Part shown: positions 55,701 through 64,000 of the stretch, piece by piece
Position numbering within the stretch: position 1 is the first letter of the stretch
Layout: each line of letters starts with the position of its first letter
Notes under the pieces: generated by a model
Told to the model about the DNA's origin: nothing
The model's database searches: none
Seen by the model: the letters and a program-made list of their open reading frames with translations, nothing else
From: Lithobates sylvaticus
Taxonomy: Eukaryota; Chordata; Amphibia; Anura; Ranidae
Assembly: GCA_028564925.1 (NCBI GenBank)
Contig: CM053027.1
Coordinates: forward strand, 237,479,713 to 237,543,712
DNA length: 64,000 nucleotides
Direction: 5' to 3'
Program-made: the position numbers and the translations under genes

Positions 55701-56220
55701 TATTTCTTTGGAGCTTTTGCTGCGGGCTGTTCTTACGTTTGTGAATTTTAGCCAGTCAAAATATAGGAGACATTGGAACATTTGAATTTGAATTGTATTT
55801 GTAGTTTATGATAAAATAAGGAAGGATTAGAACCCTCTAGAGTTTTTCTTGTGGAGATTCTATTAGTCCTGTTGACCATTGTCACTGAGGCAGAAAATGA
55901 TGGTAAATCCAACATTTTACAGTTGTTACCAGAGCAGAATGTTGGGGGAAAAAGTTCTGCGTCTTTGTGAACCTGTTTGGACCTGTGTTGATGACATCAG
56001 TTTGAAATGCTTCTGAGTGCACACAACGCTGCTGTACAGTGACATAAATGATGTGTCACTTCTGTACACTTCAAATAACGTTTGTACAAATAGAAAAAAA
56101 AAGGGAGCTGAAACACACCACACGGCTCCCTACCATAGGCTTACTACAGCCAGAACTAACAGCTGCTGCACACTAAACTGCTGCGGTTTAGTGTGCAGCA
56201 GGTATCTGGTTCAGTGTGAA
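55701..56220. other. No recognised feature
   Basis: About 500 bases between the Ngaro fossil and a MITE. No coding motif, RNA or recognised repeat is visible apart from a small inverted repeat GCTGCACACTAAAC/GTTTAGTGTGCAGC at 56163-56201. Confidence 0.4.
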
Positions 56221-56230
56221 AGGGCCATAA

Positions 56231-56648
56231 GGCCCTGTAAACACGGTCGGACTTTCCACCGGAAAATGTGCGATCGAATTGAGTTGTCGGAAATTCCGAT
56301 CGTGTGCGGGCTCCATCGGACTTTTTCCGTCGGAATTTACGACACACAAAGATCTGGATCTAAAATTTTCCGACAACAAAATCTGATCATTTAAATTCCG
56401 ATCGTGTGTAGACAAATCTGACGCACAAAGTGCCACGCATGCTCAGAATAAATTATGATACGTAAGCTATTGGCTACTGGCCTCTTTGTAGTCCCGTTGT
56501 ACGTATTATACGTCACCTCGTTCTGAACGATCAGATTTTGCGACAACTTTGTGCGACCTTGTGTATGCAAGACAAGTTTGGGCCAAAGTCCGTCAGAAAA
56601 AATCTGACGGATTTTGTCGTCAGAATGTCCAACCGTGTGTACAGGGCA
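56231..56648. mobile_element. MITE, CGGTCGGACTTTCC family
   Basis: Left GGCCCTGTAAACACGGTCGG and right CCGTGTGTACAGGGCA are inverted; flanks are TAA (56228-56230) and TTA (56649-56651), so a 3-bp target of TWA type is likely but imperfect. The interior has paired TTGTCGGAAATTCCGATCG and AATCTGACGGATTTTGTCG stretches. Same family as 57366-57782. Confidence 0.65.
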
Positions 56649-56651
56649 TTA

Positions 56652-57346
56652 GAAGCATTTGCCCTTTTATTTAGCTTTACCTACTGTGTCTGAGCTAATA
56701 GCTACTTAGCCTTTTCGACACCTGGGGTGGACCTTTTTTCTTAACACCGCTGTCTAGGTCCCATGACTGTTTTCGGTATTATAATAAAATTAAACAAATT
56801 GTAATAATGGGCAGAAATAAAACTGGGGGCTTGAAAATGCTCTCTATCTGAAAAGTTGTGTGTGTGCATATATATTCAAGATGGGTAAAAAAAACCTCAA
56901 GAGTTTAATAGCATTGCAAGTAGACTTGACATTACAAAAAAATGTCAATCCTGACAACACGTGCTACAAATCATATACAATATGCGTGTTACAGTCAATT
57001 ATCTCAATATGCAGACAACAGATGTGCGATTACAATACATGTGGAGAGAGAGAGGAGAGAAAGAAAGGAGAGGGGAGAAGACAGAGAAATAGAGTGTTTC
57101 CTGGTGGGGCGGGCCCCCCCCCCCCGGCGTCCCCTCAGCCTCCCCCTGTCAGAACACAATAGCTCAGTGGGGTAGATCGCTGTACTAACATCGGATTGTT
57201 TGTTTTCTGAAAACTGTTAGTGTGTACCAGGCATTAGTGTTATGATGCACTCCAAACCATTGGGGTGCCATTAACAATGAATGGCATTGCAGTTCATGAC
57301 ACAGAGAGGTGCACTGATTTGCATACATAGATTTAAATGGACTGTA
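56652..57346. other. No gene; low-complexity patches
   Basis: Contains a GAGAGA-rich tract (57042-57085), a C run (57112-57125) and the right-end-like sequence TAGTGTGTACCAGGCATTAG (57219). No coding feature is supported. Confidence 0.4.
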
Positions 57347-58115
57347 AGGCTTGGTTTACACCTAATGCCCCGTACACACGGTCGGATTTTCCGACGGAAA
57401 ATGTCCTATCGGATCATGTTATCGGAAATTTCCGACCGTGTGTGGGCTCCATCGGACTTTTTCCGTCGGAATTTCCGACGGAAAAAGTTTAAGATCCTGC
57501 TCTCAAATTTTCCGACAACAAATTCCTATCGGACTTTTTCCGATCGCGTGTAGCGAATTCCGACGGACAAAGTGCCACGCATGCTCAGATCACATTACAA
57601 GACCAAATCTATTGGCTACTAGCCTCTACGTAGTCCCGTCGTACGCAACGAACGTCACCATGTTCAGAATGATCGTTTTTTTCAACAACTTTGTCCGTCC
57701 GCAACACCAGTGTCGGACAAAATCCGTCGGAAAAAATCTGACGGATTTTGTGGTCGGAATTTCCGACCGTGTGTACGGGGCATAAGACTGATCCGTCTCA
57801 TGGCAGGAGTCCGGTGCATCTTGGTTAATCGTTTCAGGTCTGATTTCAGCACGAATTTTGGGCTGAATTTGGACCTGAAACGGACCAAAAATTACCAGAC
57901 CTGCTGCGGAGATATGTGAACCGGCCAGCTAAGAGATATGTACTTGCATGATATTGTACCTGTCTTATGTTCCTGCTTGTTGTATTTTACTCTGTACCAA
58001 TTTTTTTGTTACAATAAAAAGCCAACCTTGTTGTTAAAAAAAGATATGTGAACCAGCTCCATGGAGCTGGTCAAAATCTCCTGCATCCAATTCGCAATGG
58101 TGTGAACCCAGCCTA
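57347..58115. mobile_element. Outer MITE hosting another MITE
   Basis: Left AAGGCTTGGTTTACACCTA and right TGGTGTGAACCCAGCCTAAG are inverted ends of the 'gtgaaccnagcc' type. The CGTACACAC MITE (57366-57782) sits 19 bases inside the left end. The remainder carries GAAACGGACC/GGTCTGATTTC-like inverted stretches (57830-57890). Confidence 0.5.
57366..57782. mobile_element. MITE, TGCCCCGTACACACGGTCGG ends, TAA TSD
   Basis: Ends TGCCCCGTACACACGGTCGG and CCGACCGTGTGTACGGGGCA are perfect complements over at least 20 bases and are flanked by TAA at 57363-57365 and 57783-57785. A 3-bp TAA duplication is the PIF/Harbinger signature. About 417 bp, no coding. Shares terminal wording with 16507-18090. Confidence 0.78.
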
Positions 58116-59090
58116 AGACTAGATAGTAGAGGGGGAGAGGGGGAGAGAAGTAGGGAGAGAAAGTAGGCAATATGGCAGGGCTCAAGTCCTGCGGGAAAGC
58201 ATGGGAACGGAGTTCCTGTACTTTTTCCACAACAGGAACTCAGTTCCAGTTAGCAGCCGTGTCCTGTAAGACTTTGAAGTATGCAAGCTGTGTGGCAGGT
58301 GCTACACCAGCAGCTGCCGACACAGCTTGCAATAGTAAGTGCCGCACACCTGACCAATCAGGCATTGCCAGTAGGGGGCCCCATGACAGCTTCCGCTTCG
58401 ATCTACCTGTCAATCACAGCTAGCTGACAGGTAGATCAGGTCCCTGCTGCTAAGAGATTGTATTTAGTCAGACCTCTCGCGATGCGCTCCTCCCCGCCGT
58501 CCCCTCCTGATTTTCTGTCTCCTCACCCCCCCCCCCCCCCAGTCTCCTGCATACTTGCTCTGTGTGTCCCACTGAATCCCCCCTCCTCTATCTTCAGTGC
58601 CATATGATGAGAGAACCCAGAGGAGGAGCACAGCTATTCTGCTCACAGGACATGCAGTAAGAGAGGTGAGCTGAGGAAGGAACATCAGTTTGGGGTGGTA
58701 AGCTGAGCACAATACCTGGCAAAGTTTAATGCCAGGAGGGAAGTTTATGTGGAAATATGTGAAGTGTTGGAATAGCAGAGAGTGTGTGTTGGAGCCCTGC
58801 AGAGTTTGCAGCCCCCAAGCTAACATACATCTCCTAAGCAGGAACACATCACTATCTCCCCAAGCATTCTGTCCAGATAATGTGCAGTTAATTTGTAACC
58901 CTGTGTTATCCAAACTCTGTTCAATGAAAAGTGTAAACTCACCACATAAACACTCTATATACAAAATAAAATTCCCCAATAAAGATCAGAACATGATGTT
59001 CACATTTGCATGGAAGCACAATTGAATGAATGCTGATTATTCAGAGAATTACTGTATTTATGTTTATTGAGGACTGTTTTTTTATGTACT
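58116..59090. repeat. Hairpin-rich unassigned region
   Basis: Three successive hairpins: GGAACGGAGTTCCTG/CAGGAACTCAGTTCC (58204-58247), GCAAGCTGTGT/ACACAGCTTGC (58283-58330) and GATCTACCTGTCA/TGACAGGTAGATC (58400-58437). A C run lies at 58527-58540. No protein family is recognised in either strand's frames. Confidence 0.55.
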
Positions 59091-59094
59091 AACA

Positions 59095-59639
59095 GTTAAG
59101 CTTCATACACACAATACGAAAATTGGATGAAAAATACCACTTTTGAAGCGTTCGTGCATATGAGCGTATCATTTTTTTTTTTTTTTTGGTGGGCAAGTGG
59201 ATCTTGGGTGGGAGTTTCCACACTTTTTTTCCCCAGGACTTGACCCCTGCAATATGGCCAGATAATTGAAGAGGGAGAATAACAGGCATTAGGACAGGTT
59301 TGTGGAGGGGGTGTGAGAAAAGGCCCCAACAAGCATATACTAGATAGATAGAAACTTGCCTTTTGGCAGTTTACAGCTTTGGCCTAGCCACGCTTCCTTG
59401 AGTATTCTCCAACATGTTGGCACCAGCGTTGTCCACCTTAAGGTTGAGGGAAATACCAGTCGTGGGGTACTACAATTTTCAAATCCTCTTCCTGCTGGCA
59501 TCTGTACATAAATGCACTCCCAAAAATGCTTCATGCTGGGAGTATGTTTATGTATGTTAAAACGTTTGTAGCTCTCACTCCTTTCAAACTGCTTTGTGCA
59601 AATCAAACTCCTTTGCATCATGCAGTTTTATTGACATAT
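59095..59639. other. Diverged MITE end and unassigned DNA
   Basis: TTAAGCTTCATACACACAAT at 59095 matches the left end of the 49267 MITE; no right end was found. T run at 59169-59186. The rest has no recognised feature. Confidence 0.35.
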
Positions 59640-60700
59640 GAAAAACTTCTTTCTCTCCCTGAGTGGTTCAAATTGCCCTACTTTACCAAATAGAAGAGAG
59701 ATCTCAGTATTTCGTTCTTCGGCAAGCAGATTGGAATAATACTTCTCTTCTCCTATAAAAGTTCTATTTGTTCTAAATATCAAGGATCAGGACTTAAAAT
59801 CTTGACAACATGGTACTAACCTCCCCATCAGATTCACAAGAGGTTTCCACAATGCACAGGGACGTGCTTGAGATGTGGACAGGAGGTTAGAAAAATGCTA
59901 CATATTTTTGGTCATGTGGTAGACTCCAGGACTTTTGGTCAGATGTACACCACATAACTCAGAAATGTATGGATCATCCGATCCCTTGGGACCCCGCCTT
60001 CTTCCTTTTACATCACCACGATATCCTTAAGACTTCTAGACATTCTATTGGTCCATTCCTCATAAGGGCAGCAGAAAGTGGCATACCTATTTTTTTTTAA
60101 AGAGTGTCAAACGACCCCGATCACTGTGTGGTTGGTAAAAATTTAGGAAATCAATGAGCTGGAGGAATTGATTGCAACAGAGCAGAGCAAGAGAGATACA
60201 TTGTTGAAAAAATTGTTTTACAGGCATGATTTTATCTACTCTTCAGAGTATACAGCCCTACTAAACTTGATCTGAATCCTGTACTATTAGCAGGACTCCA
60301 ATTGGCCTTGTGAGATTGGGAGGCCAGGAAACTCGATCTAGCCCAAATTGCTTCCCTGCCCCTCCCCCATTTTTCCCCCCGCCTCTCGTTCTCTGTTTAG
60401 GCAAGTTAACCGCCCCTTTTTTTTCTTATATAAGAAATATATTTTTTTGCGAGTGCTGAAACCCATGTGTAGCATGGTGACTGATCTTTTTCCCTACAGT
60501 CTGTATGGCTCTGCTGAGCCAGATGAATTGACAAGCTCATACTTTGATTTGCTGTGTTTTACAATGTTTGCTTCCTGTATCATTGACAATATGGTCACAA
60601 TGTTGTACTTGGGAATCCTAATGTGTTACTATTTTTTACATTGTGCATATGGTCTCTGTACTCTGACCTTCTGTTAAAAAAAGAATAAAAAAAAAAAAGT
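59640..60700 (+). mobile_element. L1-type LINE, 5'-truncated 3' end
   Basis: Plus-strand decayed ORF2 C terminus. CLRCGQEVRKMLHIFGHVV (near 59868-59922) corresponds to CWRGCGSLRTMAHIWWECP of the L1 at 721-4286. Further downstream lie short LINE-like stretches, then AATAAA within an A-rich tail at 60676-60698. Stops and frameshifts are frequent; this is much older than the first L1. Confidence 0.65.
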
Positions 60701-61720
60701 TTGTACCTGCAGCACCCTACGACTCTGAAATGCCTTATCAGTAACTACTCTGATAAGGTGTTAGGTGCAAAATAACTAAAGCTAAATTCTAGAGACACTG
60801 TCAACTTGTCAATTCAAGGCAAAATTATGATTTTTGTGTAAAGGGTTCCCTTCCCCCAGTGATACTTATTTTCCAACGTTGACCACAGCTCCTTCCTCTT
60901 TTGCAGCTGGCACCAAAAGTCAGAGTGTTGGCTGGTGTGCTTCTTGTTTATCTTTACCATAACAACGTTACCCTACCAGAGAAAGAGCGGTACCTGCTAA
61001 GTGATACAAACTATTTCATGGTTTAGCTGTGCTACCTAAGGCTCCTAATGAAGTCGCAAGGATGCAAAGTGTAAGGCAGAGAAGCAGGAAGTAGCGATCC
61101 AATGTGCATTGGTTTTCATTGGGTTGGATTTCTGTGTGCACGAATTGCAGTGCAATTTTGAACTCCAGGGAAACAGCTAAATACACAGATAAAGTAGAAC
61201 TTTAACATTTAAAAATAGCTGCAAACAGACAGGCTTTTTTAATACAGAAGAGACAAAGTCAGGGAAATTCAAAATGGCTTTAATGCCAATTTTCTGCCAG
61301 TAGTCTCTTTAAGAACTACCTGCGCCTAATTCAGTCAAACATTTGCGTGAGAGTTGGGTAACGTTACCAACACATGCAGCAAATTCAGGTAGCTCCTATT
61401 ACAGCCACTTCAAGATTCTGTCACTATGGCAGCGACAAATCCTTAAAGAATTGCCACCAGTTCTCTGTTTAGCAAACTGGAGGTAATTAAGATCAACTTT
61501 AATCTGGTGTACCAAGGCACACAGGTACTCATAGCAGGGGCCATCCCTGTGCTGGAAAGCTGTCCTGCATTTGACAGCTTCTCGCACAGTGCTGTATCCC
61601 CTGCCCATCTAGCTATCGGCTGGAAGATTCCCTGACCAAAAGCTAAATAGAAACATAAGGGGCATGGATATGGCTGATGTCATTGCCCAAATATGGGCAA
61701 TGCCCGTATTTGGGAAATTA
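60701..61720. other. No recognised feature
   Basis: About 1 kb of apparently single-copy DNA. A 69-codon minus frame (61608-61399) is the only frame without obvious repeat origin; it has no motif I recognise and no splice context I can support. ATATGGGCAATGCCCGTATTTGGG at 61691 is a short palindrome just before the Tc1 end. Confidence 0.4.
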
Positions 61721-63020
61721 CAGTACCTTGCAAAAGTATTCACCCCCTTGGCTTTTTACCTATTTTTTTACATTACACCCTTTAGTTAAATGTTTTTTTA
61801 ATCTGAATTATATGTGATGGATCAGAACACAATAGTTTAAGTAGGTAAAGTAGAATTAGAAAAATATATACATAAAAGTATTTTTCAGAAATAAAAAACT
61901 GATAATTGGCATGTGCGTATGTATTCACTTCCTTTGTTATGAAGCCCATAAAAAGCTCTGGTGCAACCAATTACCTTCAGAAGTCACATAATTAGTGAAA
62001 TGATGTTCACCTGTGTGCAATCTAAGTGTCACATGATCTGTCATTACATATACACACCTTTTTGAAAGGCCCCAGAGGCTGCAACACCTAAGCAAGAGGC
62101 ACCACTAATCAAACACTGCCATGAAGACCAAGGAACTCTCCAAACAAGTAAGGGACAATGTTGTTGGGAAGTACAAGAAAGGGTTAGGTTATAAAAAAAA
62201 TATCCAAATCTTTGATGATCCCTAGGAGCACCATCAAATCTATCATAACCAAATGGAAAGAACATGGCACAACAGCAAACCTGCCAAGAGACGACTGCAC
62301 ACCAAAACTCACGGACCAGGACAAGGAGGGCATTAATCAGAGAGGCAGCATAGAGACCTAAGGTAACCCTGGAGGAGCTGCAGAGTTCCACAGAAAAGAC
62401 TGGAGTATCTGTACATAGGACGACAAAAAGCTGTACACTCCATAGAGTTGGGCTTTATGGCAGAGTGGCCAGAAGCAAACCATTACTTTCAGCAAAAAAC
62501 AAAATGGCACGTTTGAGTTTGCGAAAAGACATGTGGGAGACTCCTAAAATGTATGGAGGAAGGTGCTCTGGTCTGATGAGACTAAAATTTAAAGTTTTGT
62601 CCAAAAAATGCTATGTCTGGCACAAACCCAACACATCCCATCACCCAAAGAACACCATCCCCACAGTGAAACATGCTGGTGGTGGCAGCATCATGCTGTG
62701 GGGATGTTTTTCAGCAGTCAGGACTGGGAAACTGGTCAGAGTTGAGGGAAAGATGGATGGTGCTAAATACAGGGATATTCCTGTACCACTCTGTGTGTGA
62801 TTTGAGGCTAGGACGGAGGTTCACCTTCCAGCAGGACAATGACCCCAAACACACTGCTAAAGCAACACTTGAGTGGTTTAAGGGGAAACATGTAAATGTG
62901 TTGGAATGGCCTGTCAAAGCCCAGACCTCAATCCAATAGAAAATCTGCAAACCATCCAACTTGAAGGAGCTGGAACAGTTTTGCAAGGAGGAATAATCCC
63001 AGTGGTAAGATGTGGCAAGC
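61721..63020 (+). mobile_element. Tc1/mariner transposon, 3' end displaced by CR1
   Basis: Begins CAGTACCTTGCAAAAGTATT directly after TA (61719-61720), the Tc1-type terminus and target. The transposase reads left to right. Near 63012-63025 (GGCAAGCTCATAG) the sequence switches to a reverse-strand CR1 3' end, so the right terminus lies beyond the CR1, outside the window. Confidence 0.85.
62121..62975 (+). pseudogene. Tc1-like DD34E transposase, decayed
   Basis: Starts MKTKELSKQVRDNVVGKY with a helix-turn-helix region (GLGYKKISKSLMIP...STIKSIITKWKEHG), then LWSDETK (first catalytic Asp, near 62567-62590), [15 protein letters not shown] (62671-62716), [20 protein letters not shown] (second Asp, 62826-62886) and DLNPIENL (catalytic Glu, near 62928-62952). 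The spacing between second Asp and Glu fits DD34E. Several stops (for example near 62357 and 62800) and frameshifts separate the blocks. The wording matches Tc1 elements common in fish and frogs. Confidence 0.85.
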
Positions 63021-64000
63021 TCATAGTTACATAGTTAGCTAGGCCGAAAAAAGACACAAGTCCATCCAGTTCAACCATAAAAAAAAAAAGAAAAATAAAT
63101 AAAAATAAAAAATATCGTACAATCCAATAAACCCCATATTATACCCACAGTTGATCCAGAGGAAGGCAAAAAAAAAACCCAAAAGAGCATGCTCCAATCT
63201 GCTACAGCAGGGGAAAAAAAATCCCTTCCTGATCCCCCCGAGAGGCAATCGGATTTTCCCTGGATCAACTTTACCTATAAATGTCAGTACCCAGTTATAT
63301 TATGTACATTTAGGAAAGTATCCAGGCCTTTCTTAAAGCAATCTACTGAGTTAGCCAGAACCACCTCTGCAGGGAGTATATTCCACATTTTCACAGCTCT
63401 TACTGTGAAGAAACCTTTCCGTATTTGGAGATGAAATCTCTTTTCCTCTAGACGTAAAGAGTGCCCCCTTGTCCTCTGTGTTGACCGTAAAGTGAATAAC
63501 TCAACACCAAGTTCACTATATGGACCCCTTATATATTTGTACATGTTGATCATATCCCCCCTTATTCTCCTCTTCTCAAGGGTGAATAAATTCAGTTCCT
63601 CTAATCTTTCCTCATAGCTGAGCTCCTCCATGCCTCTTATCAGTCTGGTTGCCCTTCTCTGCACTTTCTCCAGTTCCCCGATATCCTTTTTGAGAACTGG
63701 TGCCCAAAACTGAACTGCATATTCCAGATGAGGTCTTACTAATGATTTGAACAGGGGCAAAATTATATCTCTCTCTCTGGAGTCCATACCTCTCTTAATA
63801 CAAGAAAGGACTTTGCTTGCTTTGGAAACCGCAGCTTGGCATTGCATGCTATTATTGAGCTTATGATCTACCAAAACCCCCAGATCCTTCTCCACTACGG
63901 ATTCCCCCAGTTGTACTCCCCCTAGCATGTATGATGCATGCATATTCTTAGCCCCCAAGTGCATAACTTTACATTTATCAACATTAAACCTCATCTGCCA
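63021..64000 (-). mobile_element. CR1 LINE, 3' portion, runs off window
   Basis: Minus-strand CR1 retrotransposon: coding sequence to 63284, then a short 3' UTR (63283-63021) with GATCCAGAGGAAGGC and CCGAAAAAAGACACAAGTCC. CR1 elements lack a poly-A tail, and none is seen. Inserted into the Tc1. The 5' portion continues past 64000, so completeness is unknown. A truncated sister copy lies at 22757-23375. Confidence 0.87.
63284..64000 (-). CDS. CR1 ORF2 reverse transcriptase C-terminal part (partial)
   Basis: At least 236 uninterrupted codons, open to the window edge. FNVDKCKVMHLGAKNMHASY, EKDLGVLVDHKLNNSMQC, LPLFKSLVRPHLEYAVQFW, LEKVQRRATRLIRGMEELSY, EERLEELNLFTLEKRRIRGD and IRKGFFTVRAVKMWNILP follow the order of the thumb and C-terminal region of CR1 ORF2 proteins. 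The catalytic YADD box lies upstream, beyond 64000. The internal methionine at 63994 is not the true start: codons WQ precede it in frame. The open frame suggests a fairly young copy. Confidence 0.88.
   Translation of the reverse strand, partial: WQMRFNVDKCKVMHLGAKNMHASYMLGGVQLGESVVEKDLGVLVDHKLNNSMQCQAAVSKASKVLSCIKRGMDSRERDIILPLFKSLVRPHLEYAVQFWAPVLKKDIGELEKVQRRATRLIRGMEELSYEERLEELNLFTLEKRRIRGDMINMYKYIRGPYSELGVELFTLRSTQRTRGHSLRLEEKRFHLQIRKGFFTVRAVKMWNILPAEVVLANSVDCFKKGLDTFLNVHNITGY

Noticed and set aside
58464-58979. 171-codon minus frame
   Set aside because: Contains no recognisable domain and starts in repeat-like, C-rich DNA; likely a chance open frame.
61399-61608. 69-codon minus frame as a conserved exon
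   Set aside because: Composition looks plausible but I recognise no family and see no supporting splice sites; evidence is insufficient.

Overview
The window reads as non-genic DNA from a large, repeat-rich vertebrate genome. The mix of full-length L1, CR1, several piggyBac, hAT and Tc1 transposons, DIRS and Ngaro retroelements, a Penelope-like element with a hammerhead motif, and many foldback MITEs points to an amphibian, most likely a neobatrachian (ranid-like) frog. That assignment is inference from repeat composition. I found no host protein-coding gene, tRNA, rRNA or CRISPR array. Nearly every long open frame belongs to a mobile element or is an artefact of tandem repeats. One assembly gap (N run) lies at 32911-33379.

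Layout. 1-11.5 kb is a nested stack: a piggyBac-type hairpin MITE and a 6.4-kb minus-strand L1 (intact ORF1, decayed ORF2) both sit inside the 5' LTR of a gag-only endogenous retrovirus fossil, and that fossil sits inside a piggyBac transposon. 11.5-22.7 kb holds hAT-type elements (one of 3.6 kb with a perfect 8-bp target duplication), a GC-rich MITE with 3-bp target duplications, and a 1.76-kb tandem segmental duplication. 22.7-32.9 kb is a CR1 scrap followed by a BED-finger hAT transposon on the minus strand. Its 3' half is tandemly duplicated (about 2.6 kb), and its 5' half is split by a 2.0-kb hAT foldback element. 33.4-41.2 kb is a DIRS-type fossil on the minus strand, interrupted by a Penelope-like element with 1.2-kb inverted arms and a hammerhead-ribozyme motif. 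That element is in turn interrupted by a hAT MITE carrying a roughly 0.9-kb minisatellite. 41.2-48.3 kb contains two further piggyBac copies, one per strand, and small MITEs. 49.9-55.7 kb is an Ngaro-type fossil with an SGNH-hydrolase part. 55.7-64 kb has nested MITEs, a decayed L1 3' end, a Tc1/mariner transposon and a CR1 3' end that runs off the window.

These parts do not form one pathway. They are layers of insertion whose order can be read from target-site duplications. The most notable patterns are: recurring chains of perfect hairpins at five loci, at least two ending in a piggyBac-like TTAA; a GC-rich module shared by MITEs with unrelated termini; two tandem duplications whose breakpoints fall inside transposons; and the hammerhead-bearing inverted element. 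Retrovirus, LTR, DIRS and Ngaro copies are described only as fossils.
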